Source: a virus. From it: 34,546 nucleotides of DNA. The stretch is taken from IMG/VR virus record IMGVR_UViG_3300030041_000050, positions 1 through 34,546 of that record; one strand, given 5' to 3'. Position 1 is the first letter of the stretch. The number at the start of each line of letters is the position of its first letter. The notes beneath the pieces are model-generated. The model was given only the letters and a program-made list of their open reading frames with translations, made no database searches and was not told where the DNA came from. This document shows, one piece after another, positions 21,164 to 29,528 of the stretch. The position numbers were made by a program, and so were the translations under genes.

Positions 21164-22297
21164 TCAAGGGTAGAACCCAATCGAACAACGGGCAACATCG
21201 CCATCGATAATGCGCTGACTCTCACCGGAAGAACCATGCGACCATTGCTCACGGATCCGCTGAGCTTCTTCCATCCGAGCTTCTCGCGCTGTTTTCTGCA
21301 TGCCAAACTCGCTGGCAACAGGCCAGATAATCTCCATTGCGCCATGAAGCACCAAGTCGCGGCAATCATCAGGCAATGGCACGACATCGGTCTGATTAAC
21401 CAACAGCGGCTGTCCCGTACCGGTAGTCATCGCCGGGACATAGTGGAGCGTTACCAAGTCCCCGGTTGAGGCGGGACCTGGGAAGAACTCGATGCTTGTA
21501 CGGCTTGGGATGAGACTGACAAGATTCGGCTCGGTACCAAAGCTGAACTGCTTGAGATAACCGCCACCGGTTGCTTGGCTGAAATCTTCCCAGCTTACAA
21601 GGCGAATCCCAGCAAGCTCATCTCGACGGTACACTTGCCCTTGCGGTTGATATTGGAGCCGGCGCAGCTCCATCAAGTTTGGATTCGTTGCTGTGCCACC
21701 GGTAAACGTAGCCCCTGAAGTCGTTACTGTCACCGAACTTGTATTCGATGCTACGGTAAACGTTAGGGCATTGCCAGCGAGACCATTGACCGCTGAAGTC
21801 AGAACAACGCCATTGACGCTATTAATCGCAGGCGATACGAGCGTGATCGTTCCAGCCGTGTAGAGCGTGGAGGCGTTGAGGGCGCTGATGATGTGCGAGA
21901 CCATCTGCGCGATGCTCGTATCGGCCGAAGTCATCGTGTAGACCACGGGCGTTCCAGCAACCGTAATGGTAACGGTCTTTCCCGTTACCGGTGTACCAGC
22001 GAAACTCATTGTCGCTTGTGCCACACTGCCCATGGGGATCGGGTAGGCATACACCTGTGACATCGTTGCAAAAGTGTACGTGTATTCTACCAATCCCGTG
22101 TAGCGCAGATCGCTAATAGCTTTCTGCGCTGAACGGTTTATTGCCGCATCGATCAGGCCTTGGCTAAAGCGTGGGATGCCCTGAACGCTTGTCCACACCG
22201 GGTATGTTGAAGTCCCCACCCCATAATTGGCCGGTGGGTTCTGACTGCCTAAATTGGCAAGGCAATCATTCTCAATATCACCCAGTGTGAACGGCAA
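21164..22297 (-). CDS. Head-tail adaptor with an inserted Ig-like domain (TTG start)
   Basis: TTG at 22297 follows AAGTAGGAGATGCC. The N-terminal helices (FTLGDIENDCLANLGS, FSQGLIDAAINRSAQKAISD) and the C-terminal VVPLPDDCRDLVLHGAMEI and EEAQRIREQWSHGSSGE fit connector adaptors that dock on the portal. Residues about 106-204 form a separate beta domain (TVTITVAGTPVVYTMTSADT to ATFTGGTATN). It is homologous to residues 224-320 of the protein at 23245 and is inserted within the adaptor fold. 377 residues. Confidence 0.65.
   Translation of the reverse strand: MPFTLGDIENDCLANLGSQNPPANYGVGTSTYPVWTSVQGIPRFSQGLIDAAINRSAQKAISDLRYTGLVEYTYTFATMSQVYAYPIPMGSVAQATMSFAGTPVTGKTVTITVAGTPVVYTMTSADTSIAQMVSHIISALNASTLYTAGTITLVSPAINSVNGVVLTSAVNGLAGNALTFTVASNTSSVTVTTSGATFTGGTATNPNLMELRRLQYQPQGQVYRRDELAGIRLVSWEDFSQATGGGYLKQFSFGTEPNLVSLIPSRTSIEFFPGPASTGDLVTLHYVPAMTTGTGQPLLVNQTDVVPLPDDCRDLVLHGAMEIIWPVASEFGMQKTAREARMEEAQRIREQWSHGSSGESQRIIDGDVARCSIGFYP
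21686..21982 (-). repeat. Shared beta domain, copy in the adaptor
   Basis: Encodes residues 106-204 of the adaptor; partner of the domain encoded at 23407-23697. The flanking adaptor sequences (ending FAG and resuming NPNLMELRRL) read as one interrupted fold. Confidence 0.7.
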
Positions 22298-22305
22298 GGC
22301 ATCTC

Positions 22306-22509
22306 CTACTTAAAGAATTGACGAAGCGCATCGCCTGAGCGATCAACCTGTTTGCACTCGCTGGTCGGGACATGAGTACGCTCACCAATCGCCGAGGCTC
22401 CAGCACCCTTGAACATGGGCGCGTCAATCATCTCGGTAACCGATTGATACTCAATCCCGCCTTTTTTAGGGGTTGGATTTTGGTAGACGGCTTGTTCTTC
22501 TCTTGGCAT
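22306..22509 (-). CDS. Small structural-region protein, 67 residues
   Basis: ATG at 22509 follows GCGAGCTAATC, just after the upstream stop. The product is polar and Pro/Gly-rich with no evident domain. Position between capsid-region and connector genes suggests a head completion or virion-associated role, without further support. Confidence 0.6.
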   Translation of the reverse strand: MPREEQAVYQNPTPKKGGIEYQSVTEMIDAPMFKGAGASAIGERTHVPTSECKQVDRSGDALRQFFK

Positions 22510-22511
22510 GA

Positions 22512-23240
22512 TTAGCTCGCTTTCGCAACGCGAGGTGTTTTCGCATCAGCTTGCGCCATTAAAAGCTTGACCTGCTCGGCAACCATCGCGCTCAACTGAT
22601 CGGTGGTAACAATTATCTGGGTTGGGGCGATGTGCTCAGAACCAGCGCCTTCAAGCCCGATATTGATGCAGTCTTGCTCCCATTTGAAATGCTCCCATGG
22701 GCGATACGCAGCGTGCGTGGTACGGCGTAAAGCCGAGTCAAGCTGCTCAATCATGACATGAGGAACATCTGGAGGACCAACATTGCGTAATGAACGCCAA
22801 TGATTGGGGATATTACGATCGCGGGGTTCTTTCTTGAAGCCACGCCATACGGTAGCGATTCGACGCTTCTCAGCAGCATAGGTCCGCTCAACAGTAATGC
22901 CAGCGGCTTCGCCTGGAAGAAGCGTCCAATCGCCAAAGTAATGCATCGCCACATAATCAGGGACCACAACCTGGCGCATGTCCTCATCGGTCCACGCAAG
23001 GTCGTAGGTGATCGGCTTGCCAGGAAGATACCTTGGAGGCTGACCACCGGCATTCATCGACGCGAGACGCGCAGAAACCGGGATAGCTTCCGAAATGCCA
23101 TCAACACCATCAGCGACATAACCGCCATTGATGAGACGCGCCGGCTCCGTCCCGTAACGAAGGGCAAGGACGCGTTCGCCTTCCCCAAGTCCGTTAAAGT
23201 AAGGCTTCTCTAAGGTAATCCTGACAAATCGATCTGCCAT
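22512..23240 (-). CDS. Structural-region hypothetical protein, 242 residues
   Basis: ATG at 23240 follows GTAGGAGCATAAGCAG. The N-terminal half is mixed alpha/beta (DRFVRITLEKPYFNG, LALRYGTEPARL), the middle is aromatic and charged (PYRPWEHFKWEQDC-like), and a helix ends the protein (SAMVAEQVKLLMAQADAK). I do not recognise a family. In related gene orders this slot is taken by minor virion or head-completion proteins. Confidence 0.6.
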   Translation of the reverse strand: MADRFVRITLEKPYFNGLGEGERVLALRYGTEPARLINGGYVADGVDGISEAIPVSARLASMNAGGQPPRYLPGKPITYDLAWTDEDMRQVVVPDYVAMHYFGDWTLLPGEAAGITVERTYAAEKRRIATVWRGFKKEPRDRNIPNHWRSLRNVGPPDVPHVMIEQLDSALRRTTHAAYRPWEHFKWEQDCINIGLEGAGSEHIAPTQIIVTTDQLSAMVAEQVKLLMAQADAKTPRVAKAS

Positions 23241-23244
23241 CTGC

Positions 23245-24366
23245 TTATGCTCCTACGATAGCTACGTCAACAAGAACGGTGTCAATATTGAACCCGCCGG
23301 TTGCCGCTGGTACTGGGATGATTGATCCGCCGCTGACGAGGTTCTGTCCGATGACAATCGCGCCAATGGTGTGCGTGTATTGGAATGTCGCCGTGACCGT
23401 GCCGTATGTTCCATTGGCAAAGGTCGCAGCAGAAACCGCCACGGTGTAATTGCCGGTAGATGACGAAGTAGCCGCAAGCGTAATGCTGTTGTTGCCCGTA
23501 CCACCGGTCAGTGCAGTGAAGTACACGACACCACTGACAGCAACCGCCGGAGCAATGACCGCGCCGGATCCGTTCACGATTGCCGATGCGTTGATCGCAG
23601 CAGCGACATGGGTTCCCACAAGCGTTGCGGTGGTATCACCAGAAACGGTGGTATACGTCGCCGCTACGCCCCCAATGGTAACGGTGATAACCGTACCAGC
23701 AGCAGCAGAGACAACCGTAGGCGTGAACGTGCCGTTGGCCTTGACTTGAGCCGTTACAGCAGAAGGCGTTACCGCTTCCTGAATGCTGTTATTGCCATAG
23801 TCAAGCGTGATTGCCGTAGAGGTTGTAATGCCATCAGTGTTCATGACACTGACCGTCTGCGAGCCCGTTGCCGTTACAGCCGTCTGCAAAGCAGTTGCGA
23901 TCTGATACCCCGTGACGTATCCAATCATCGCACCGATGGTGTATGTCTGAATCGTCGGGATGTCGTAGCTGGCGGCACCCGTTGCGGCTGAGAAGCCAAC
24001 GAGGGAACCGACCGTGATGGCCGTTCCGCCGTTAAGCGCACCGACGCGCACCGGGGTTACACCCTGGCGAACGAGGCCGAGACCAACAGAAGCGCTTGCA
24101 CCAGAGGCGTTGGTTACGGCAGTACCACGGTAGACACCAGCGACAAAGCCTGACGAGGCACTTGTCGGCAGTACGCCTTGATCGCCATTGGAGTATTGCG
24201 GATACGTGTCATTGCGCCCAACAACTTGAAGCAGGTTGCGCTTGAAGCATGCGCCTGGGAAAACCTGATTGCCCGAGGTGAGGCTGTAGCGAATGGGGAT
24301 AATGCTGCGGAAGCTATCCGCTCCGGGACCATCGGTGATAATACCCGGGGTTGCGCCAAATGCCAT
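23245..24366 (-). CDS. Putative head decoration protein with Ig-like domain
   Basis: ATG at 24366 overlaps the upstream stop (TAATG), with GGAGGT eight bases before it. The 373-residue product is rich in Ala, Thr, Val and Gly and mostly beta. An N-terminal part (DSFRSIIPIRYSL, NDTYPQYSNGDQG) is followed by repeats of small beta domains. Residues about 224-320 (TVITVTIGGVAATYTTVSGD to AATFANGT) are homologous to the insert of the adaptor at 21164. Lying two genes after the major capsid gene, it is likely a capsid surface or fibre protein. Confidence 0.6.
   Translation of the reverse strand: MAFGATPGIITDGPGADSFRSIIPIRYSLTSGNQVFPGACFKRNLLQVVGRNDTYPQYSNGDQGVLPTSASSGFVAGVYRGTAVTNASGASASVGLGLVRQGVTPVRVGALNGGTAITVGSLVGFSAATGAASYDIPTIQTYTIGAMIGYVTGYQIATALQTAVTATGSQTVSVMNTDGITTSTAITLDYGNNSIQEAVTPSAVTAQVKANGTFTPTVVSAAAGTVITVTIGGVAATYTTVSGDTTATLVGTHVAAAINASAIVNGSGAVIAPAVAVSGVVYFTALTGGTGNNSITLAATSSSTGNYTVAVSAATFANGTYGTVTATFQYTHTIGAIVIGQNLVSGGSIIPVPAATGGFNIDTVLVDVAIVGA
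23407..23697 (-). repeat. Shared beta domain, copy in the decoration protein
   Basis: Encodes residues 224-320. It aligns along its length with the domain encoded at 21686-21982: T-V-T-I start, YT..S.DT, A.NAS, GVV..TA..G..GN, and S.ATF..GT. Confidence 0.7.
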
Positions 24367-24617
24367 TAGTCTTTACCTCCAAGGCCAAAAGCGCCAAGAG
24401 GGTTTGACTTCTTGGAAGAGCCGCCCTTAATCGGGAAAGTGTCCGAGCCATACTCTTTGTTATAACCACGAGCTGTTAGGGAAGGCATACCGCTGGTGAT
24501 GCCTTTAGAGAAAGCTTCGACCGGCGTTACGATGTTGCCACCGGTAACGCTGTATGCTGGCATTGATGTGGAATGCGAGCTATCTTGCTTATGTTGTCCT
24601 ACGCGATGACTAGCCAT
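24366..24617 (-). CDS. Small protein after the capsid gene, 83 residues
   Basis: ATG at 24617 follows CAGGGGGCGTAAAC. The product is basic and polar, with Ser/Gly/Lys-rich ends (KGGSSKKSNPLGAFGLGGKD) and no predicted membrane segment. Its stop overlaps the next ATG (TAATG). Possibly a minor head protein. No family recognised. Confidence 0.6.
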   Translation of the reverse strand: MASHRVGQHKQDSSHSTSMPAYSVTGGNIVTPVEAFSKGITSGMPSLTARGYNKEYGSDTFPIKGGSSKKSNPLGAFGLGGKD

Positions 24618-24619
24618 GT

Positions 24620-25645
24620 TTACGCCCCCTGAATGTATAGATTGAAGTGGGATGACGGCTTCAGGACGGTGAGGTTAAGACGTGCGAAGATGCGGCAGAA
24701 AACCGTTGCGTTGTTCTGCGCTGCAATCCAATCGGTGGTCGCGAACTTGGCTTTCGGATTCAGGATCAGCTTGATGAACGAGCTATTCAAGCCGAGGAAC
24801 TGACCGAAGCTATTGCTACCAGAGATCGTGAACGTCGTAGGGGTCGCAACGCCGGTTGGCATGTAATTGTCGATAAACACGGGGTTGCCGTTGAATATCA
24901 GGTCATTACCACCAGCCGCACGAGCCATCTCAGGTTGGATGTATGCATCTTGCGGGGTGAGCGATTCAATCAACTGACCGAATGCCAGTGGACCCGTGAA
25001 GTACGCATCAGGGCGCTGACCGTCGATACTGGCTTGAATATCAATCGCATGGATCGTATTGAGCAAGTTCGCCGTTGAAGCTACCTGATAGTTGACCTGA
25101 GACTTCCAATAATTGCCAACCTGATTACGCGAGATCTGCGCATAAGTTGGAAGCACTGTACCGTCATCGATAGCGCCGGCAAGACCATCAACGCCCTTCG
25201 GATCGATGTTCTGCGTGTTATTGATTAAGTCGATAGCGATCTTGCGCACGAGCGACATTTTGGTAATGTCGAGCTGCGCTTCTACGATAGAGCTGATCTG
25301 CTCTGGCGACCCCTCGTTGTCGAGAATGTCGTTAATCGGAAGCACGAGCGCATCAGCATAGCTCTTCCAGCCTAAAGCGGCACGGTAGAGATTACTGTTC
25401 ATCGATTGAATCGGCAGTGGATCATCACCGTCGAACGTTACCGTGTTCGGTGAAAGACCGAAGTTATTGTTCCACGTGAGCGCAGCACCACCGCGCTTAT
25501 CGTCAACGAGACCCTTTTGCATCAGGTACTGCGTTAGGCGAATGGACTTGATGACGTGGTCGATGATGACTTCGCTGATTACCGCTTCCCGCGTTAAGAC
25601 TTGAAGCGGATTAGTAAAGTCATACGACGACGAGAAGTTTGGCAT
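24620..25645 (-). CDS. Major capsid protein
   Basis: ATG at 25645 follows GTAGGGGACGATAG. The 341-residue product has the composition and segment order of HK97-fold capsid proteins: a long N-terminal helix region (LTREAVISEVIIDHVIKSIR), a spine-helix region (PEQISSIVEAQLDITKMSLV), and late P-domain strands (NDLIFNGNPVFIDNYMP, FCRIFARLNLTVLKPS). It directly follows the scaffold gene, the usual order. The fold itself is inferred. Confidence 0.75.
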   Translation of the reverse strand: MPNFSSSYDFTNPLQVLTREAVISEVIIDHVIKSIRLTQYLMQKGLVDDKRGGAALTWNNNFGLSPNTVTFDGDDPLPIQSMNSNLYRAALGWKSYADALVLPINDILDNEGSPEQISSIVEAQLDITKMSLVRKIAIDLINNTQNIDPKGVDGLAGAIDDGTVLPTYAQISRNQVGNYWKSQVNYQVASTANLLNTIHAIDIQASIDGQRPDAYFTGPLAFGQLIESLTPQDAYIQPEMARAAGGNDLIFNGNPVFIDNYMPTGVATPTTFTISGSNSFGQFLGLNSSFIKLILNPKAKFATTDWIAAQNNATVFCRIFARLNLTVLKPSSHFNLYIQGA

Positions 25646-25655
25646 CTATCGTCCC

Positions 25656-26357
25656 CTACGATTTGCCAGCACGAAGCTGGTCAGTTAACGCCCCATGAAA
25701 GTCGCTTTTCCAGCGATCTTTATTTGTGCTAGCTGAAGGGACCCCAGGCGTTGAAGCATCCCCACGCAACGCGACCGTTGGTGGCTTGTTGCCTGCCGCT
25801 GGTGATGAAAAGCCCTTGACCGTGTTGTACGCCTCTTCGAGACCTACAAAGCGGCCGGAGCGTTTAGCCATGGTATCTGCCGTTTCAGCTAAGAAAACCA
25901 ACTTCTCGTGATCGAGACCGTGGTCTCGTTTGAGCCGCTGGGCAACAACATGTTGCTCCTCGTTAAAGCGCTGAATCGTGGCATTATTCTGCTCAATCTC
26001 ACGCTGCCGCTGACTTTTGACATACGAGACAACTTCGCGCATATCGTCATCAGCAGGCATGGTTTGAGTCGCTGGCTGAAGCTCTTGCTTGCCCTTTTTG
26101 TAATAATCGCGAGACGTCTTATAGAAATTGCGCATCTCCTCATCAGATGCAATCTCTTCGATTTCATCACGATAAGGCTTGAGGCGCTCTAATTCTGCTG
26201 CCGCTTGCCGTGCGAAACGATCAAGCTGCATGACTTCTTCACGGGTATACTGAGGGTAGTCATCACTCTGCGCCGCTGGGTCAACCGCTGGTTCTGCAAC
26301 AGAACTAGCCGCTTGAGCTGCGGTGGGATCAAGGATGGACTCGACCTGATTAGACAC
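25656..26357 (-). CDS. Scaffolding protein (GTG start)
   Basis: GTG at 26357 follows GGAGAAACCGAA. The 233-residue product is acidic at the start, then a long charged helical region (AELERLKPYRDEIEEIAS, VSYVKSQRQREIEQ) and a basic helical C-terminus (DRWKSDFHGALTDQL) that would bind the capsid protein. This is the standard build of phage scaffolds, which guide procapsid assembly and then leave. The next gene encodes the capsid protein. Confidence 0.7.
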   Translation of the reverse strand: MSNQVESILDPTAAQAASSVAEPAVDPAAQSDDYPQYTREEVMQLDRFARQAAAELERLKPYRDEIEEIASDEEMRNFYKTSRDYYKKGKQELQPATQTMPADDDMREVVSYVKSQRQREIEQNNATIQRFNEEQHVVAQRLKRDHGLDHEKLVFLAETADTMAKRSGRFVGLEEAYNTVKGFSSPAAGNKPPTVALRGDASTPGVPSASTNKDRWKSDFHGALTDQLRAGKS

Positions 26358-26398
26358 TTCGGTTTCTCCGTTAGCGCAGAGTGTGAACTAGGGTTAAG

Positions 26399-26428
26399 CC
26401 ACTGTTAGCTTTTAAAAACTAACGGTGG
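26399..26428. other. Hairpin at the end of the basic-peptide gene
   Basis: CCACTGTTAG (26399-26408) and CTAACGGTGG (26419-26428) form a 10-base stem with one wobble pair. It covers the stop codon of the 19-residue gene and has no T run, so it may be a processing or mRNA-stability element upstream of the scaffold gene. Confidence 0.5.
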
Positions 26429-26478
26429 TGCTTACGGGACTCTTTACGAGCCTTTTTACTGCGACCATGACGCTTCAT
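26419..26478 (-). CDS. 19-residue highly basic peptide
   Basis: ATG at 26478 is preceded by AATAAGGAGAACTGTCT, an excellent ribosome site, and runs to TAG at 26419. The product, MKRHGRSKKARKESRKHHR, has 13 basic residues of 19 and one acidic. It stands alone in the gap between the Gly/Pro-rich gene and the scaffold gene. The strong start and complete frame favour a real gene. A role in binding nucleic acid or the acidic scaffold is possible. Confidence 0.6.
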   Translation of the reverse strand: MKRHGRSKKARKESRKHHR

Positions 26479-26496
26479 AGACAGTTCTCCTTATTG

Positions 26497-26967
26497 TTAA
26501 CCTGGCAAGGGGCCAGGCGACACCCCCGGCATGGCTGGGGTCGGACTGCCGAGAGCACCGCCTTGCGGTGGTGTCATGGGCATCCCGGGCATACCAAGAC
26601 CTGGAGCCGTTGGAGGCGCTCCGCCTAATCCCGCACTCCCAGCGCCTGCCATGGGGAGGGGGACGATGGTTTGGATCCCTACTTCAAGGGCATCCGTGGG
26701 GCTCACACCATTAAGCATGCGATCAATAACGCCACGCATCATATGCAAGACGTCTGCTTTCGCATCTGGGGGGCCCTCATCGTATGGCTCAAGCGCCATC
26801 TCCAGCGCGCGCCGAACACGATTTAAGTCTTCAAGACTCTTATAATGAGGATCACGACGCTCGTTTTGTGTCGCGGGATTAGCTGGCGCAGATTGCCCCG
26901 CAATCGCTGCCTTCAGGTTCTGTCCGCCCTTGGGCGGCATCTGCATCCCCGGAGGTTTTCCAGCCAA
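26497..26967 (-). CDS. Gly/Pro-rich structural-region protein, 156 residues (TTG start)
   Basis: TTG at 26967 is preceded by GACGAGGATCTAT. The N- and C-terminal parts are Pro/Gly/Met-rich and disordered (GLGMPGMPMTPPQGG). The centre (about 40-95) is helical, with SLEDLNRVRRALEMAL and VLHMMRGVIDRML. It lies between the portal region and the scaffold. I do not recognise it; a head assembly accessory is likely by position. Confidence 0.6.
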   Translation of the reverse strand: MAGKPPGMQMPPKGGQNLKAAIAGQSAPANPATQNERRDPHYKSLEDLNRVRRALEMALEPYDEGPPDAKADVLHMMRGVIDRMLNGVSPTDALEVGIQTIVPLPMAGAGSAGLGGAPPTAPGLGMPGMPMTPPQGGALGSPTPAMPGVSPGPLPG

Positions 26968-27057
26968 AATAGATCCTCGTCTATAATGCTGGCTCCGTTG
27001 TTCGGATGCCGCGTGTACCTAAATGTATACCAAGTTTATACGATCATAGCACAAAGT
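26968..27057 (-). promoter_or_regulatory. AT-rich gap ahead of the Gly/Pro-rich gene
   Basis: This 90-base gap is one of the few spaces in the late operon. Read leftward it contains TATGAT, TATAAA and TATACA hexamers, but none has a good -35 box at the right spacing. A weak internal promoter is possible. Confidence 0.2.
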
Positions 27058-27255
27058 CTATGATTTGAATGTTTCGCGCTTCTCGGCAGTAGTAGCAGTG
27101 CCTGCTTGAAATGATATTGTAACGGTCCCAAAGATCGGACGCTCGCGGCCTATAAGGCGAACGAGCGCACGCGTTACGTCTGGTGCGGCCATGCGAAGTG
27201 CTGCGACAGCTTCGTTAAAGTCATGCTCGGAATCAATGTGGCTTGCTTGTTGCAT
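27058..27255 (-). CDS. Small protein after the portal gene, 65 residues
   Basis: ATG at 27255 follows AAAGGAGGCAAAAAGA, a near-perfect ribosome site inside the end of the portal gene (23-base overlap). The product has a helical N-terminal half (SEHDFNEAVAALRMAAPDV) and a beta-like C-terminal half. Function unknown. The strong start signal is the main support. Confidence 0.65.
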   Translation of the reverse strand: MQQASHIDSEHDFNEAVAALRMAAPDVTRALVRLIGRERPIFGTVTISFQAGTATTAEKRETFKS

Positions 27256-29134
27256 TCTTTTTGCCTCCTTTAGAACCGAGGTTTTGACGTGTGCGAGGCG
27301 GTGGTGCCGGGTTCATCGCGGGGTTTTGCGTCTCCATACGCTTCTTCATGATCTGCCAATCCTCGATTCCGAGGTTCTGCCAGACACTGACCTTATCGCG
27401 GAAACCTTGCTGGAACTCTTCGATGACACGCGCGCGCTTGCTTGATTCATTCCATGCCAACGTTGAACCAGTAACAACATGGAATGTAAAGGATCCGACA
27501 AGTTCTGGAGATGCTGCCCGCTCCCACGTGAGATTGCCATCATGGTCTTCCACTCGGACGGCGTGATCTTCCGTGTAATACCTTTGTGCGTACCACGCGA
27601 CCTTGGACATGAGCCGGCCGATCCACTCTTCGAATCTTTGGGTGCACTCGACGATGCGGCTTCCTCCGATTTCCGCCAGCATGTCATAACCCTGAGCCGA
27701 ATCAACTCGGCCAGCCGACTCTCCTTGCATGACGCCCGTCGCACCGATAATACGCTCCATCAGAGAGATGATGAAGTTGAGCCATTCAAACCAGCTTTGG
27801 CTTACTTGGGGAAACTCCAACGCCGCCAAGCCATCTTGAGTTGGACCAACATCGATAACCTCGCCAGGTGATATGACGAGGTTGTTCTTCTGTATGTTAC
27901 TGGAGCTTGTTTTCTTAAATGCCCGAAAAGCACTGAAACGCAGGTTGTCGAGCATTGTCGATGCGGAAATATTGACGGTGGCTTGCAGATCTTCTGTTTC
28001 AAGGATGCACCCCTTATGCCACGGGCCTTCAAGTGAAAGCTGATCGCCTAGTAACTCATAGGGATGCGGCGCGTCAAAGGCATCATCATCGATCAACTTA
28101 TTATCAGGGAATAACGTCACCGTCTTGCGGTAAAACGGATACTTCGGCACAAGCTTCGTCTCGAAGATCTCTTCGGTTTCAATCTCCCAAGCCGGCTCGC
28201 CCAAAATATCATCCCAATCGGATGTCTGCTTGAATTTCGGGGCACCCTTATCGTTGGTTGCGATGCGCTTCTCAGGCTTGCCATAGCCATCGACCTTTTG
28301 AACTTCACGTTCTACCAAGCTACGATCTCGGTAGAAGACTTCTCGGATCTCTACTGAGTCATCAGCCGCAGCAGCAGAAACCGAACGGCCAGTGAAGGCA
28401 GTGATGACGGGCCTTCCGTTGACGATGGCTCCTCCAGCAGAAGACGTTTCCACGCCTCCGGCTGGTTTGTAAGGACTAACGGCTGGAGAATCATTCCCTG
28501 ATACTCCGACAACGGTGTTCCCTGGGTATCCGGCATCGCGTATCTTCTCCGCAGCTTCAGGGTACATTTTCATTGCACGAGTGCGCGGCATCCAGGCACG
28601 ATCACCAATGAACTCCATGCGATCAACGTTGTCTGTTCGCGGGTCCAGGATTAACCGATAGCCGGGGATTATGTCTGTAGTGACGTCCCCAATGCCGCCT
28701 TTGAGATCGGGGTCCCAATATGTCTTCGACGCTACAGTTCGCATCGTGTTGCACATGCGCAAAGCGTTACGCGATTTTACCATCATACGATCGGCTCGCC
28801 AGTATGACTGCAACACTGTGCGCATCTTGTGCGCAGCGTCAATATCTCCGGCGTCCTCTGGCTGCACCACCGGTATCGGCATCTGCTTCGTCATAATGGC
28901 GATCTTATGATCGACTAATGACTTGGCGACATTGAACACCAAAGCAGCGCGATTCTTCGGCATTGGAACATTCCAATGTCGGCCATAATAGATATTGGCA
29001 CCTAGGCGATCTGAGCGGCGACGGGCCTCTTCCTCAACATCGGCAAGTCGAACCATCTCTCCGACTTTCCTAAGGAGCTTGGTCTCGAATTCATCCCGCG
29101 CTTGATCGGGGTGTCTAACCGAACCTGAGGCCAC
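27233..29134 (-). CDS. Portal protein (GTG start)
   Basis: GTG at 29134 overlaps the end of the upstream gene by 20 bases, with GGCGGAAC upstream. The 633-residue product has the features of podovirus portals: an N-terminal ARRRSDRLGANIYYGRHW with nearby NVPMPKNRAALVFNVAKSLV, a wing region with repeated EFIGDRAWMPRTRAMKMYP-type segments, and a C-terminal part (WFEWLNFIISLMERIIGATG, VMQGESAGRVDSAQG) typical of the stem and crown. It forms the dodecameric DNA entry ring. It sits downstream of the large terminase, as usual. Confidence 0.8.
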   Translation of the reverse strand: MASGSVRHPDQARDEFETKLLRKVGEMVRLADVEEEARRRSDRLGANIYYGRHWNVPMPKNRAALVFNVAKSLVDHKIAIMTKQMPIPVVQPEDAGDIDAAHKMRTVLQSYWRADRMMVKSRNALRMCNTMRTVASKTYWDPDLKGGIGDVTTDIIPGYRLILDPRTDNVDRMEFIGDRAWMPRTRAMKMYPEAAEKIRDAGYPGNTVVGVSGNDSPAVSPYKPAGGVETSSAGGAIVNGRPVITAFTGRSVSAAAADDSVEIREVFYRDRSLVEREVQKVDGYGKPEKRIATNDKGAPKFKQTSDWDDILGEPAWEIETEEIFETKLVPKYPFYRKTVTLFPDNKLIDDDAFDAPHPYELLGDQLSLEGPWHKGCILETEDLQATVNISASTMLDNLRFSAFRAFKKTSSSNIQKNNLVISPGEVIDVGPTQDGLAALEFPQVSQSWFEWLNFIISLMERIIGATGVMQGESAGRVDSAQGYDMLAEIGGSRIVECTQRFEEWIGRLMSKVAWYAQRYYTEDHAVRVEDHDGNLTWERAASPELVGSFTFHVVTGSTLAWNESSKRARVIEEFQQGFRDKVSVWQNLGIEDWQIMKKRMETQNPAMNPAPPPRTRQNLGSKGGKKNATSKPH

Positions 29135-29528
29135 GTTCCGCCATCTTTCTGCTTATCTCACCCTTGAGGTCAGTTTTCGGCTCTGGGTTCACTGCGTGTG
29201 GATCAAGTCTTTCCCCGCCATGCTTGACGTGTTGCGAATAGCGCTTCAGTGTATCCCATTGCTTGGGCATTTCGCTTGGACTTAGAAACTCGATCCCGCG
29301 CTCACGTTCAATGCGTCTCTCTTCGGTTCTGCTGGAAGCATACGGCAACCCGGTAACGGGGCTTTTCCGCTCGCCACGCATGTGACGTCGATCTTCGGTG
29401 TGGTGGGGGAGATAGTACACCCGCTTGCCCACACAGCTATCAGACATAAGATGAGTATCTGGAACAGAAGCCATCGGGGATTCGATTGTTTCTTCATCAT
29501 GCTCACATTCGAATTGGTAATAGGCCAC
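29115..29528 (-). CDS. Hypothetical protein between terminase and portal, 137 residues
   Basis: GTG at 29528 overlaps the terminase stop by one base (TAGTG) and has GGAGG nine bases upstream. The product has C8 (FECEH) near the start and C32 (SDSCVG), too few for a clear zinc ribbon, then a very charged middle (SSRTEERRIERERG) and a basic helical end. No family recognised. Coupling with both neighbours suggests a packaging or head role. Confidence 0.65.
   Translation of the reverse strand: MAYYQFECEHDEETIESPMASVPDTHLMSDSCVGKRVYYLPHHTEDRRHMRGERKSPVTGLPYASSRTEERRIERERGIEFLSPSEMPKQWDTLKRYSQHVKHGGERLDPHAVNPEPKTDLKGEISRKMAERGLRFG

Noticed and set aside
27479-27871. A 130-codon plus-strand frame opposite the portal gene
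   Set aside because: It is a shadow of the portal coding sequence, with no ribosome site or promoter.
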